Assembly (NCBI GenBank): GCA_039707655.1
Contig: CM077676.1
Coordinates: forward strand, 379,816,114-379,880,113
Source: Elymus sibiricus
Taxonomy: Eukaryota; Streptophyta; Magnoliopsida; Poales; Poaceae
DNA length: 64,000 bases
Direction: 5' to 3'
The notes below the pieces were generated by a model. It was not told where the DNA came from, did not search any database, and saw nothing but the letters and a program-made list of their open reading frames with translations. Positions 35,525-48,636 of the stretch are shown here, piece after piece. Position 1 is the stretch's first letter. Each line of letters opens with the position of its first letter. The position numbers were made by a program, and so were the translations under genes.

Positions 35525-38500
35525 GACTCCCACTTGCACTAGAGTCAATAATCTAGTCAATGCTAATGCACTTTACACCTATGGCATACTGGTGTAAAAT
35601 ATGCTTCGCTTGTGGTATAGCCTGATGTCCAACGGATCTGACGACTTCAGCTCTGTGTGTAACTTTGCATATCCTCGCGTTTTCACACTTTCACGAAATT
35701 CATATTTTGTGTGGACTTGGCTTTGCATATGTGTGAATCATTGGTCGAAACCTGATTCTTCAGACTGAGCTATGGAGCAACTATCTGCAATAGTGTCCCA
35801 TAGACCAAAGCCATCTTGGAACCATACTAAGTTCATGAATGAACTATATGATTCAACAACTTCTTTGTCGCTTCTTAAGCGTCAGCATACTTAGCCTTTG
35901 TTATAGAATTCGCCACAGTATCTTGTTTGGAACAATTTCCAACTACCGTGCCACCATATTGTGTATTACACAAAAAACCCTTAACTTAAATTGAAAATCG
36001 CATGGAGCATTGATGAAGACTGTATCGATGTAATTACTTACAACGAGCACTTCATAATCTCTGCTTGCGAGAAAACATGTCATCAGTACTACTCTAGTAC
36101 CTAATGACATCTTTCACTGTTGTCCCATGATCAATACTTTTGATCACTTTGGTATCCATACTCGCAATAACTTTGGAGTATCGGACATATCTTGTTGTTA
36201 TACATACCATGGAATACATGATTAATCCAAACACAAGAGTGTGTGGAATCTCGATCATGTATTTCACTCATCAGTGTTTTGGGACACTGAGTCTTGCAAA
36301 AACTCTTTCCATGTGACTTCGGCAAGAATCACTCCTAGGCGTTTTAAATGCTAAAAGGTTTTAGCATCTTGTCAATATGTATTCATAGCTTAGCCCCATT
36401 AGGTAAATCTATCTCCATAGATCATCATGCCTAATATTGAGGCTATGTAGCCTAAGCACTTCATCGCAAAACTATTTTCAAATGAAGTCCTAATTCGTGT
36501 CAAGAAATTTATTTCCAATTAACAATGTGTCAAGTACACAAGGTTTTTAGAAATATTATTATGCTCCCACTTACTTTCTTGAATCACAAGCATCTTCGAT
36601 ACCCATTTGATGAAGTCAAACCCCTTTGACCATTCCATCAAAAACGAAGATTCCAACTCCACTTTGCTCTCTTCTGTCCATCGCTGGAACTCTGAAGTTT
36701 GCATACTTACTAGCATCCTTTGGATCGACAAATTACTTTGGACTGTATCACATACAAGTCCTAGGTTTTATTTCCATCAGATGGAAATCCTTTTGTCATC
36801 CATGTTTCATATCTCATGATTGAAATATGTATTAATTGCTAGTTCAACCCGAACCGACTTCAAGCATCGCTATGGTGAGACAATCTCATCGTAGTCAACT
36901 CTTTGAACTTGTTATTGCAACAAGTCGAGCTTTATGGATAAAACATTTTATCCGTATCAGTTTTTAGTTCCATAAATATTTGTTAGACTCTAAGTCTTCC
37001 GAAAGGTGTATCAAGATTTTAATCTTGAATCAGTTATATGAAAACTATCTCGGATTGTATTGGCATTTAGCCAATTCTGGAGTCAGGGCCCATCACCGCT
37101 TCCTTATGTATCGTAGGTATACTGTTGTCCAACAACAATATCTCGTTTGCGCACCTGAGAGGTTTGCACGAGCCTTGCCTACGTGGTTCAGCTGCAAGTT
37201 CGACTGAAGTCCATACATTTTATTGTAGAGACTTCCGTATCAGTCGCAGTAGGAAACTCCGGAATCACTTCCAAGGTTCCTTTCCTTTGATCTGATGACG
37301 AAGATACTTGTTATCTCGTCGAGTTGCACTGTCCTCCCACTCACCTTTTGTAAGAACTATTCTCTTTAAAAGCATACTGTTTTGTGGCAAAATCCTTTGC
37401 CTCGGTATAGTGGTGGGGGAATACCCAATGACTTGGGATAACCTACAAAGTAGCACTTGTCTGATTTGGAATAGGTTTGTAACCTTTTACACAAGCCCCA
37501 TATTCCAAATGTTAATAAAAGATATAACATGGTTGGGCGTACCATACCATGGCGTCATTTCAACAGACCCGATGGAGCTCTTTTCAGTGTAAAAGCCGCA
37601 GTCTCTAAAGCATCACTTTAAAAGGGATAATGGCAAATTTATTTATGTCATCTTTGATCTTACCATGTCATGAATGGTTCGATTACATCTACACGGACTC
37701 TCCACTTGCAGTGGTGCTCCGGGAGGTGCAAGTTATGAAACCCCTTTCACAACTCATCAGACATTCGCTAAACTTGTAACTCAAATATTCCTTTCTGCAA
37801 TCGAATTGTAGAAACATAATTTTCTTGTTACAACAACTTCTACTTCATTTTTGAAAACCTTATGAATGAATTCAAAAGATCCAGACTTACGTCTCAACAA
37901 GTAAATATCCACATATCTACTTGAGTCATTTCTGAAGATAGATAAATCCACTACTTGCAACAACATTTATTGGACTACACACATCATAATGTATGATCAC
38001 CAATATGTTCTTTGGTCGTTCCTTATGGCCTGTGAACGGTATTTCAGTCACTTCACTTTTCAGAGGAAAGTTGCAAGTGTCAGATGATTCAAAATCAAAC
38101 GACTTCAAAATCCATCATAATGGAATTTTCCATGCGGGTTTCTCCAATGTGACCAAATGCAGTGCCACACTTGTGTGGTATTCTTTTAGTCTTGCGACAT
38201 TTAGCGTCAGTGTTATGGATGTATCATATTTCCATCAATATTCATAACATACATCCCATCTAGGATGGAAGCATGGCCCTTCATGTCATTCATAATACTG
38301 AACAACAATTGTTGTTTTTATGAACAACCCTTTTGCAACAAACATTGTGCAATGGGCTAGAGTGTATGAAACTCTAAAATGAATTATGAAAGTAAACCCA
38401 GAGGTAATGTATTATTATCAATATTTATAACATACATCTCATTCATAATGAAAGTATGGCCCTTATGTTATTCATAACACCGAACATCAAAAGTTCTCTT

Positions 38501-40859
38501 ATGAACAACCTTCTTGCAAGATACCTTATGCAAAGGGCTAGAGTGTGAAACTCTAAAATGAATTATGAAAATAAATACATAGGGAATACACCGATGGAAG
38601 GCATAGTAACATTTACTATGTTCCCTGCGTGTATCTAAACCTCATCCCTGGCTAGTCTTTCAGGCCATAGTAGTTCTTACATCGAGTTGCAACAGAATGC
38701 AATCGAGCGGGTATCTTTGTGATTAACTCACAATACCCAAGAATTAGTGATTAACATGTTTAACCATAATTCCCAAGAACTATATCTTTGACCAGCCTTC
38801 TATACATCAAAAACTTGTATGACATTCATACATGAGCTGGATATTCCAGTCTTCTTTCCTTTTGCCTTTATACTTCTAACAGTTTAACTTTTAGTATTTC
38901 TCCTACTCTCAGAAGAAGCATCCAACTTAAGAGTGGCGTTTGCCCCGGACTTCCTAGGCGTGAAAGTTTCACTAACACCCTTCGGACACTTCCTTTCTAT
39001 TTAAGTTGTCGTTTTATTCACCTTTCATCATATGACACGCGTTCTTCTGGATCCCTCTCTTATCAGTCTAATGCATAGTAAACTCCTTTACTAATAGTTT
39101 GCAAACAAACATTGCTTTGGATATCTCATATCTTTTAGCCTTTGTCTGTCTCTGAAAATGATTTTCAGATTCCATGAATATCACATAACTATCCAAACTT
39201 TCGAAGTTCGGGTCTCATGGAAGCAAACATATTGCACTTGACTGAAACGGAATTCTAGCTTTTGGATCGATGGACGAGAGTCACATGATCCATAGCATTA
39301 GCGGGAGAATACCGAAAGCATGCGATAGGACAAAGTCCTTCTCGGCACTCTAGAGGACAATCCTCACATTACGTTACCAACCGTAAAGTTTTAACCAGAT
39401 ATTTAACAGCTATTCAATTTTAACAGGGAAGGTGGAAATGCGAGCCATTATTCTACAACTATTTTGCAAATCACACTTAGACAGTGTTCAAAATTAATTG
39501 CACCGAGAATTAAAAGAAGTTAATTCAACAGTGCGCTCCCACTCAAATCAATATCTCTCATAATTTATTGTGAGTGATACAAGATCCGCATTTCAATTCG
39601 ACGCCATTGACGGGTTCATCACTGATGACGTGAATTTCAATCGGTAGGCTAACTTGCCAATCACATCTCTATGTGACTCTTGTTCATCTTTCGATGCGTG
39701 TGTTCCGAGCTCAGGACTGTCCTGCCTGAACGTCAAGACAACCAAGTGATCTCGCTGCGAGGTCTGACCTCACCCGCCTTACACATCCCTAATCATTCGT
39801 ACTCATGTGTACATGTCGTACCCCGAAAAGTTAGGTGCCGTGACGGTGCTACACTTGGGAGAACACTAACTACTTGATATTTTTGTGAGAGATCACCCTA
39901 ATAAAAAGCGACTACCGCGCAATCAAGAAGGGTGCATCATAAGGGATAAACATCTCAGGCAATTCATAATAGCATGATATGGTATAGCCCTTTCTAACGG
40001 AGAAGTCTTTCATTTCTTCGTCTTCGGCATTCGCGTCGGTGTTCACCTTCGCGAAGATTGCCACCACCTTGTCGATGCACCAGATAATATTGCTATCTCT
40101 ATAGCTAATAAAATAAGTGCATTACTGAAGGTTGACACGCAGGTCATTAAAGTGACAATCATATGGCTCCAGCCATCATGCCGAATCATGACACGCAGGT
40201 CATGTTAATCAATTTACATTATATAGTCATCTCATACATAATCAAATTATAATGAGCACTGCTATACCACATCACATGCACATGCAAACCATCCTGCAAA
40301 ACCAAGTTAGACGCCTCTAATCGGTTCATGCAAAAATTTATTTTACGTGGCTTCTAAGGTTTCGAAACAAACCGAAGCTACCAACGTCCATCATCAAGTA
40401 TGATAATTCAAGTTGCTAGATTAACTTTCCAGGGTGTATGAAACACGAGATAATAAAATATCGAGCCCCATACTAAACTTCGTCATACGCGTGACCCCCG
40501 TGCAGATCACATGTGCATTGCCCTTTCGTCTACGAAACATCCATCTTTCTCAACTATGGTGGAACCCAAAGAACTGTTAGCACTTCGTTGATCTGTCAAT
40601 CAGCATACTCAGGAGCAGCATGAAAGGATCGCGGATTGCCAGAACTTTGTGAGATTCCACCATGCCGTCAAGATCAGGACTATGCAAATTCAGGGGAAGC
40701 AACAGGAACATCGGGTAACAGATTTCATCTGCTACCCGCATAAATAATTTTCAGCAATAGATCTCATCTACTCCAAAATTATATTATGCAATACCCATAC
40801 ATCTCCATGTATTCTAGATCGTAACCTGCATCTACGCATAGCACGGCTCTTGATGCCAC
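35525..40859 (-). pseudogene. Wrecked Copia gag-pol interior of copy 2
   Basis: Minus-strand counterpart of 25556-30876. The integrase-region frame at 37926-38108 encodes the same 60 residues as 28282-28464, and the RT-region frame at 36519-36731 matches 29670-29882 with few changes. It cannot encode a working enzyme. A C-run of 15 in copy 1 (28971-28985) is only 5 here (near 37408, as G on this strand). Confidence 0.85.
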
Positions 40860-42755
40860 TGTAGGGTAACGCAGCAGAAAACAAAAATTTTCAGACCTAC
40901 GTACCAGCCCAGGACCACTATGCAGACTGCATACAAGGTTTGATCTTTTTCGTTACCGACTCGTAGCGCAGCGGAAGTAGAGTCGATGACGATCGGCGGT
41001 GCAGATCCCCGCAGCTAGGATTTTACAACCTCCCAACCGCGAGGATGTACTCCCTCGTCAGCTCACCGGACGGATCTTCGGGCAACCCTTCGGGAGGCCT
41101 CAGGACAGTCCCTCGGATAGTCCCGCCGGACGGATCCTCGGACAGCCCTTCGGGAGGCCTCTGGACAGTCCCTCGGATAGTCCCACCGGACGGATCCGCG
41201 GACAGCCCTCCGGGAGGCCTCTGGACAGTCCTTCGGATAGTCCCACCGGACGGATCCTCGGACAGCCCTCCGGGAGGCCTCACTGACAGCCCTTCGGGCG
41301 GGTCACTCGGACAGCCCTTCGGGAGGACCCCCGAAACACGGACAGTAACTCGGACAGCCCTTCGGGAGGCACTCTCGAACTAAGACCGAAACTACGATCT
41401 CTCTACAGAGTTGCACGCATACGGTGTCATCTATCCGGCAGGGCTTCGCCGTCCAGAACTAGTTCCCACCGGAACCCAGACAGCCTTTTGGCTCTACGAA
41501 ACTATTTCGCTGGGAGGGAGAGAGAAGCCAGAAATGTCATGGCACTTGTATGTGAGAAAAGGATGACCTATTTGAGAGCACCCTCCACCTCTATTTATAG
41601 GGTGAGAGACAATGGTAAAAGTACCAAAATGCCCTCAGATATTTTCACTATTCATAATAGTGATTCTACTATTCGTGAATAGTGTTTCCACTATTCGTGA
41701 ATAGTGTTATCCAGATATTTTCAGATATTTCCATCCACTATGAAAATTACCAAAATGCCCTCAAGGTAGCTTCTCCAAGAAGCAACCAAAAAGCACTTTC
41801 ACTATTCATGACGACATTTTTCAGCGTCCGGTCGAGCTGAAAATATTTATGTGGGCTTAGAACATTTCCAGTACCCACTAAAATAATTTTCAATGCTATC
41901 CGGAACAATTCCGGTTTAGTGATTTTCATCTGCGAAAAGCATCTGAAGCGGTTTCGGCAGCTCCGGAACATTTCCGATTTTCATCCCGGAAAATTCCAGA
42001 AAGTTTCCAGAATGATTCTGGCACCCTCCAAGAATTATCAGGCATGCGCCAAAACCAATTTGACTTTATGGTATCCTCTGCAACAACTTTTCAGTTTCAC
42101 CGAAACTCATCCGGTGACCTCTCTCTTCGGAACTTTTCCGTTGACCGAAACTTTTTCGGTGTCCGAAACTTTTTTGGTGTTTTTCTCTCAGACTCCCTGT
42201 CTAGTATTCAGCAGATAGATGACCCTTAAGCGTGTGACCCTATAGGTTCGGTGAAGCATAGACATGACCCGGAACCCCTTCCGATCAATGATCAACATCG
42301 GAGCCGTGGACACCCATATTGACCCCTATACCCACACGAATGAATATTCGAGTGAACCTTCAGTTGCCGTGTGCTATTCCTGTTGCTTCGCGATATGTTA
42401 CAAATACCCGAGATGAGACATGTAGGCATCCCCATGGATCAACAACTTGTCCACTATGCCAGTTACCTCGTTACCGGTATTGTTCTCTTTTCTCGTTCCC
42501 GTGTTCCGGCATCCCTGTGATCAAATCACCCTGTGTCTGGCCAGACGATGATGGATACCGTAACACCGAGAGGGCCCAGAGATATCTCTCCATCGTCGGA
42601 GGAGCAAATCCCAATCTCGAGCTATCAAGTTACTTGACACACTTTTCCATGAACCCGTAAGCCGCCGTAATAGCCACCCATTTACGGATGACGTTTAACA
42701 AACCCCAAAGTTCATGAAGCAAGCATGAAGAAACTCGATACTCTCATGGTCTAAG
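40860..42755 (-). repeat. 5' LTR of Copia copy 2, left piece
   Basis: Downstream part of the LTR in the sense direction, with the 60 bp array and the TATA box at 41600-41591. It stops at CTAAG (42751-42755), the BARE target duplication. Confidence 0.9.
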
Positions 42756-44602
42756 TGTTGGGGAACGTTGCATGGGAAACAAAAATTTTCCTACGCACAC
42801 ACAAGATCTATCCATGGTGATGAGCATCTACGAGAGGGAGAGTGAATCTACATACCCTTGTAGATCGCTAAGCGGAAGCGTTTAAGAAACGCGGTTGATG
42901 TAGTCGAACGTCTCCGCGATCCAAATCGCAAGTCGTCCCTCGATCCGATCACGAACTAGCGCCGAACGGACGGCACCTCCGCGTTCAACACACGTACGGC
43001 TTGATGACGCCTTCACCTCCTCGATCCAGCGAGCGATGATGAAGTAGTGGTTGAGTTCCAGCAGCACGACGGCGTGGTGATGGTGGTGAGGAATAATCTC
43101 TGCAGGGCTTCGCCAAGCGCTACGGAGATTATGACGGAGGAACTAGAGGGTTAGGGTTGCCGCACACGGCTTGGGGAAATCTTGATCTATCCCGTGTGCT
43201 AGCCCTGCCCCTCTATATATATGTTGAGCCTTGGGGTCTAAACTTGGAGTAAAAGCCTCCTCCAGGTCGGTTTTGCCCGCACAAGGTCGGTTTGGCCCGC
43301 AGGGAAAGAGTCCAACTCGGATCCCTGCAGTACCGCGCACAAGCGGTAGTACCACTTCACACAAGCGGTAGTACCGCTCGGGCGGTAGTACCGCTTCACA
43401 CAAGCGGTAGTACCGCTCGGGCGGTAGTACCGCTTCACACAAGCGGTAGTACCGCTTACGCGGTAGCAAAACTACTTTTGCACTTTCAAATACCTCGTGG
43501 GCTTTTATCCCTTGGCCCATATAAAGTGTTCTCGCACCCGAACACTTCGGTAAACATCCGAAACTTCTTCCGGCGAATTCCGGAACCCTTCCGGAGATCA
43601 AAACACTATTATCACATATATCAACATTTACCTCCGGACTATTCCGGAGATCCTCGTCATGTCCGGGATCTTATCCGGGACTCCGAACAACCTTCGGTCA
43701 CCAACATAATAACTCAACTATACTAATCGTCATCAAACGTTTAAGTGTGTAGACCCTGCGGGTTCGAGAAGTATGTAGACATGACCGAGACACCTCTACG
43801 GCCAATAACCAATAGCGGGACCTGGATGCCCATATTGGCTCCTACATATTCTACAAAGATCTTCTATCGGTCGAACCTCTATGTCAAGGATTCAGTTAAT
43901 CCCGTATGCTGTTCCCTTTGTTCTTCGGTATGTTACTTGCCTGAGATTCGATCGTCGGTATCTCTATACCTAGTTCAATCTCGTTACCGGCAAGTCTCTT
44001 TACTCGTTCCGTAATACAAGATCTCGTGGCTAACACTTTAGTCACATTGCTTGCAAGTCTCATTGTGATGTTGTATTACCGAGTGGGCCCTGAGATACCT
44101 CTCCGTCACACAGAGTAACAAATCCCAGTCTTGATCCATGCCAACCCAACAGACACCCTCGGAGATACCTGTAGAGCACCTTTATAGTCACCCAGTTACA
44201 TTGCAACGTTTGATACACACAAGGTACTCCTCCGATGTCAGGGAGTTGCATGATCTCATGGTCATAGGAACAGATACTTGACATGCAGAAAACAATAGCA
44301 ATAAACTGACACGTTCAAATGCTACGTTCTTAGTTTGGGTCTTGTCCATCACATCATTCTCCTAATGATGTGATCCCGTTATCAAATGACATCTCATGTC
44401 AATGGCTAGGAAACATTAACCATCTTTGATCAACGAGCTAGTCAACTAGAGACTTACTAGGGACACAGTGTTGTCTATGTACCCACACATGTATTTGAGT
44501 TTCCAATCAATACAATTATAGCATGGATAATAAACGATTATCATGAACAAGGAAATATAATAATAACCAATTTATTATTGCCTCTAGGGCATATTTCCAA
44601 CA
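42756..44602 (-). repeat. 3' LTR of the BARE/Angela element
   Basis: 1847 bp, TGTTGGAAATATGCCC...GTTCCCCAACA on the minus strand. Includes a 39 bp palindromic array (43330-43467) and a TATATATA box (43221-43214). Confidence 0.95.
43330..43467 (-). repeat. Palindromic 39 bp tandem array in the BARE LTR
   Basis: Units at 43363, 43402 and 43441 have exact 39 bp spacing. Each holds two near-perfect palindromes built on GCGGTAGTACCGC (odd centre), so each transcript strand can form many short hairpins. Lies just upstream of the LTR TATA box in the sense direction. Repeated at 50490-50628. Confidence 0.92.
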
Positions 44603-44652
44603 GTCTCCCACTTGCACTAGAGTCAATAATCCAGTTCACATCACTATGTGAT

Positions 44653-47600
44653 TTACATTGTAATGAATCGAACACCCATGCAGTTCTGGTGTTGTTCATG
44701 TTTAGCCCTTGGAAGAGGTTTAGTCATCGGATCTGCAACATTTAGATCCGTGTGTACTTTGCAAATATTTATGTCGTCCTCCTTGATGTAATCGCGGATG
44801 GAATTGAAGCGTCGCTTTATGTGTCTGGTCCTCTTGTGAAATCTTGGTTCCTTGGCTAGAGCAATGGTACCAGTGTTATCACAAAACAGAGTCATTGAGT
44901 TAAGCGCACTAGGCACTACTCCAAGATCTGTCATGAACTCCTTCATCCAGACAGCTTCTTTCGCCGCCTCCGAGGCAGCGATGTACTCCGCTTCGCATGT
45001 AGAATCTGCTACCACGCTTTGCTTGGAACTGCACCAGCTAACCGTACCCCCATTAAGAATAAATACGTATCCGGTTTGCGACTTAGAGTCATCCGGATCA
45101 GTGTCAAAGCTTGCATCGATGTAACCCTTTACGACGAGCTCTTGATCACCTCCATAAACGAGAAACATGTCCTTAGTCCTTTTCAGGTACTTCAGGATAT
45201 TCTTGACCGCCGTCCAGTGTTCCATTCCTGGATCACTTTGAAACCTTCCGACCATATTTATGGCAAGGCTGACATCGGGTCTTGTGCACAGCATTGCATA
45301 CATGATAGAGCCTATGGCCGAAGCATAGGGGATGACACTCATCTTTTCTCTATCTTCTGCAGTCACTGGGCATTGAGTCTTACTCAACTTCACACCTTGC
45401 AATACAGGCAAGAACCCCTTCTTGGACTGATCCATTTTGAACTTCTTCAAAACTTTGTCAAGGTATGTGCTTTGTGAAAGTCCTATCAAACGTCTCGATC
45501 TATCTCTATAGATCTTGATGCCTAATATGAAAGCAGCTTCTCCTAGGTCCTTCATTGAAAAACTCTTGTTCAAATATTCCTTTACGCTTTCCAGCATTTC
45601 TATATTGTTTCCAATCAGTAATATGTCATCCACATATAATATTAGAAACGCTATAGAGCTCCCACTCACTTTCTTGTAAATACAAGCTTCTCCGTAAACT
45701 TGTATAAACTCGAACGCTTTGATCACCTCATCAAAACGAAGATTCCAACTCCGAGATGCTTGCACCAGTCCATAAATGGATCGCTAGAGTTTGCAAACTT
45801 TGTCAGCATTCTCTGGATCGACAAAACCTTCTGGTTGCATCATATACAACTCTTCCTTAAGGTAATCGTTAAGGAACGCTGTTTTGACATCCATCTGCCA
45901 AATTTCATAATCGAAAAAGGCAGCTATTGCTAACATGATTCTGACGGACTTAAGCATCGCTACGGGTGAGAAGGTCTCATCGTAGTCAACTCCTTGAACT
46001 TGTGAAAAACCCTTTGCCACAAGTCGAGCTTTATAGACGGTGACATTACCGTCCGCGTCCGTCTTCCTCTTAAAGATCCATTTGTTCTGAATGGCCTTAC
46101 GCCCTTCAGGTAATACTTCCAAAGTCCATACTTTGTTTTCATACATGGATCCCATCTCGGATTTCATGGCCTCTAACCACTTCTCGGAATCCGGGCCCAT
46201 CATCGCTTCTCCATAGCTCGTAGGTTCATCGTTGTCTAACAACATGACCTCTAAGACAGGGTTGCCGTACCACTCAGGAGCAGTACGCGTCCTTGTCGAC
46301 CTACGAGGTTCGATAGCAACTTGATCCAAAGCTTCATGATCATCATCATTAACTTCCTCTTCAGCTAATGTAGGCTGCACAGAAACAATTTTCTGCGTTG
46401 CGCTACTCTCAGGTTGAAGTAAAGGTTCAACAACCTCATCAAGTTCTATCTTCCTCCCACTCAATTCTTTCGAGAGAAACTCTTTCTCAAGAAATGTTCC
46501 GTTTTTAGCGACAAACATTTTGCCTTCGGATCTGAGGTAGAAGGTATACCCAACTGTCTCTTTTGGGTATCCTATGAAGACGCATTTCTCCGCTTTGGGT
46601 TCCAGCTTTTCAGGCTGAAGCTTTTTGACATAAGCATCACATCCCCAAACTTTAAGAAACGACAGCTTTGGCTTCTTGCCAAACCAAAGTTCATATGGCG
46701 TCGTCTCAACGGATTTCGAAGGTGCCCTATTTAAAGTGAATGCAGCTGTCTCTAATGCATAACCCCAAAACGATAGTGGCAAATCGGCAAGAGACATCAT
46801 AGATCGCACCATATCCAATAAGGTTCGATTACGACGTTCGGACACACCATTACGCTGTGGTGTTCCAGGCGGTGTCAATTGTGAAACAATTCCACACTGT
46901 CTTAAGTGACTGCCAAACTCATAACTCAGATATTCTCCTCCTCGATCAGATCGTAGGAATTTAATCTTCTTGTTACGATGATTCTCAACTTCACTCTGAA
47001 ATTGTTTGAACTTTTCAAATGTTTCAGACTTGTGTTTCATTAAGTAAATATACCCATATCTACTTAAGTCATCAGTGAAGGTGAGAAAGTAACGATAACC
47101 ACCGCGCGCCTCAATACTCATCGGACCGCACACATCAGTATGTATGATTTCCAATAAGTCACTTGCCCGTTCCATTGTTCCAGAGAACGGCGTTTTAGTC
47201 ATCTTGCCCATGAGGCATGGCTCACATGTGTCAAGTGATTCAAAATCAAGTGACTCGAAAAGTCCATCAGCATGGAGCTTCCTCATGCGTTTTACGCCAA
47301 TATGACCTAAACGGCAGTGCCACAAGAAAGTGGTATTATCATTATCAATTCTACATCTTTTGGCATCAATGTTATGAACATGTGTATCATTACTATCGAG
47401 ATTCAATAAGAATAAACCCCTCACATTGGGTGCATGACCATAAAAGATATTACTCATATAAATAGAACAACCATTATTCTCTGATTTAAATGAGTAACCG
47501 TCTCGCAATAAACAAGATCCAGATACAATGTTCATGCTTAACGCAGGCACCAAATAACACTTATTTAGGTTCATCATTAATCCCGACGATAATCGAAGAG

Positions 47601-48636
47601 CGAGCGTGCCGACGGCGATCACATCAACCTTGGAACCATTTCCCACGCGCATCGTCACTTCGTCCTTTGCCAGCCTCCGTCTATTCCGCAGTTCCTGTTT
47701 AGAGTTGCAAATATGAGCAACCGCACCGGTATCAAATACCCAGGCACTACAACGAGGGTTGGTAAGGAACATATCAATAACATGTATATCATATATACCT
47801 TGTTTGTTGTTGGCCGTCTTCTTGTCAGCCAAATACTTGGGGCAGTTCCGCTTCCAGTGTCCAGTTCCCTTGCAATGAAAGCACTCAGTTTCTGGTTTGG
47901 GTCCAGCCTTGGGTTTCTTCACGGGAGTAGCAACTGCTTTGCCACCCTTCTTGGATTTACCCTTCTTACCCTTGCCATTTTTCTTGAAACTAGTGGTTTT
48001 ATTGACCATCAACACTTGATGCTCCTTCTGAATTTCAGACTCAGCGGCTTTCAGCATCGCAAACAGCTCGGCGACTGACTTGTTCATCCCGTGCATGTTA
48101 TAGTTCAACACGAAGCTCTTGTAGCTAGGTGGCAATGATTGAAGAACTCTGTCAGTGATAGCCTCTGGCGGAAGGGGCATCCCTAACTCAGCCAGACGGG
48201 TGGAGTACCCAGACATTCTGAGTATGTGATCACTGATAGTGCCGTTCTCCTCCATCTTGCAAGCATAGAACTTATCGGAGATCTCATATCTCTCGATCCG
48301 GGCATTCTTCTGAAAGATAAACTTCAACTCCTGAAACATCTCATATGCTCCATGACGTTCAAAACATCTTTGAAGTCCCGGTTCTAAGCCATACAATAAT
48401 GCACATTGAACTATTGAGTAATCATCAGAACGAGCCTGCCAGGCGTTCACAACGTCTAGAGACTCAACTGGAGCGGGTGGATCACCAAGCGGTGCATCAA
48501 GGACATAAGCCTTCTGGGAAGCCGTAAGGATAATCCTTAGATTACGGGCCCAGTCCACAAAGTTACTTCCATCATCTTTCAACTTAGCTTTCTCTAGGAA
48601 CGCATTAAAATTCAGGGGTGCTACTGCGCGAGCCAT
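44653..48636 (-). pseudogene. BARE/Angela Gag-Pol polyprotein, one in-frame stop
   Basis: ATG at 48634-48636. A frame of 1,328 codons is interrupted only by a TAG at about 45781-45783, between the RT segments ending DPENADKVCKL and starting RSIYGLVQASRSW. Domains in order: Gag (UBN2-type); CCHC knuckle CFHCKGTGHWKRNC; protease WVFDTGAVAH; GAG-pre-integrase LWHCRLGHIG; integrase core with HTDVCGPMS and the SDRGGEY and NGVSERRNRTL blocks; RT with TFSPVAMLKSVRIMLAIAA and ILYVDDILLIGN; RNase H with EAEYIAASEAAKEAVWM and a DVADPMTKPLP-like end (LNVADPMTKPLP). Family members usually have Gln at the stop site, so CAG to TAG by C-to-T change is likely. Otherwise the polyprotein looks intact. Confidence 0.93.

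Noticed and set aside
43330..43467. CRISPR-like array or microRNA gene
   Set aside because: Direct repeats without unique spacers, located in an LTR of a plant retrotransposon; palindromes alone do not make a microRNA locus.
43142..43726. Frames of 144-152 codons with repeated RYYRL or VVPLHTSGSTA units
   Set aside because: Produced by the 39 bp palindromic array (also a multiple of three) in the BARE LTR.
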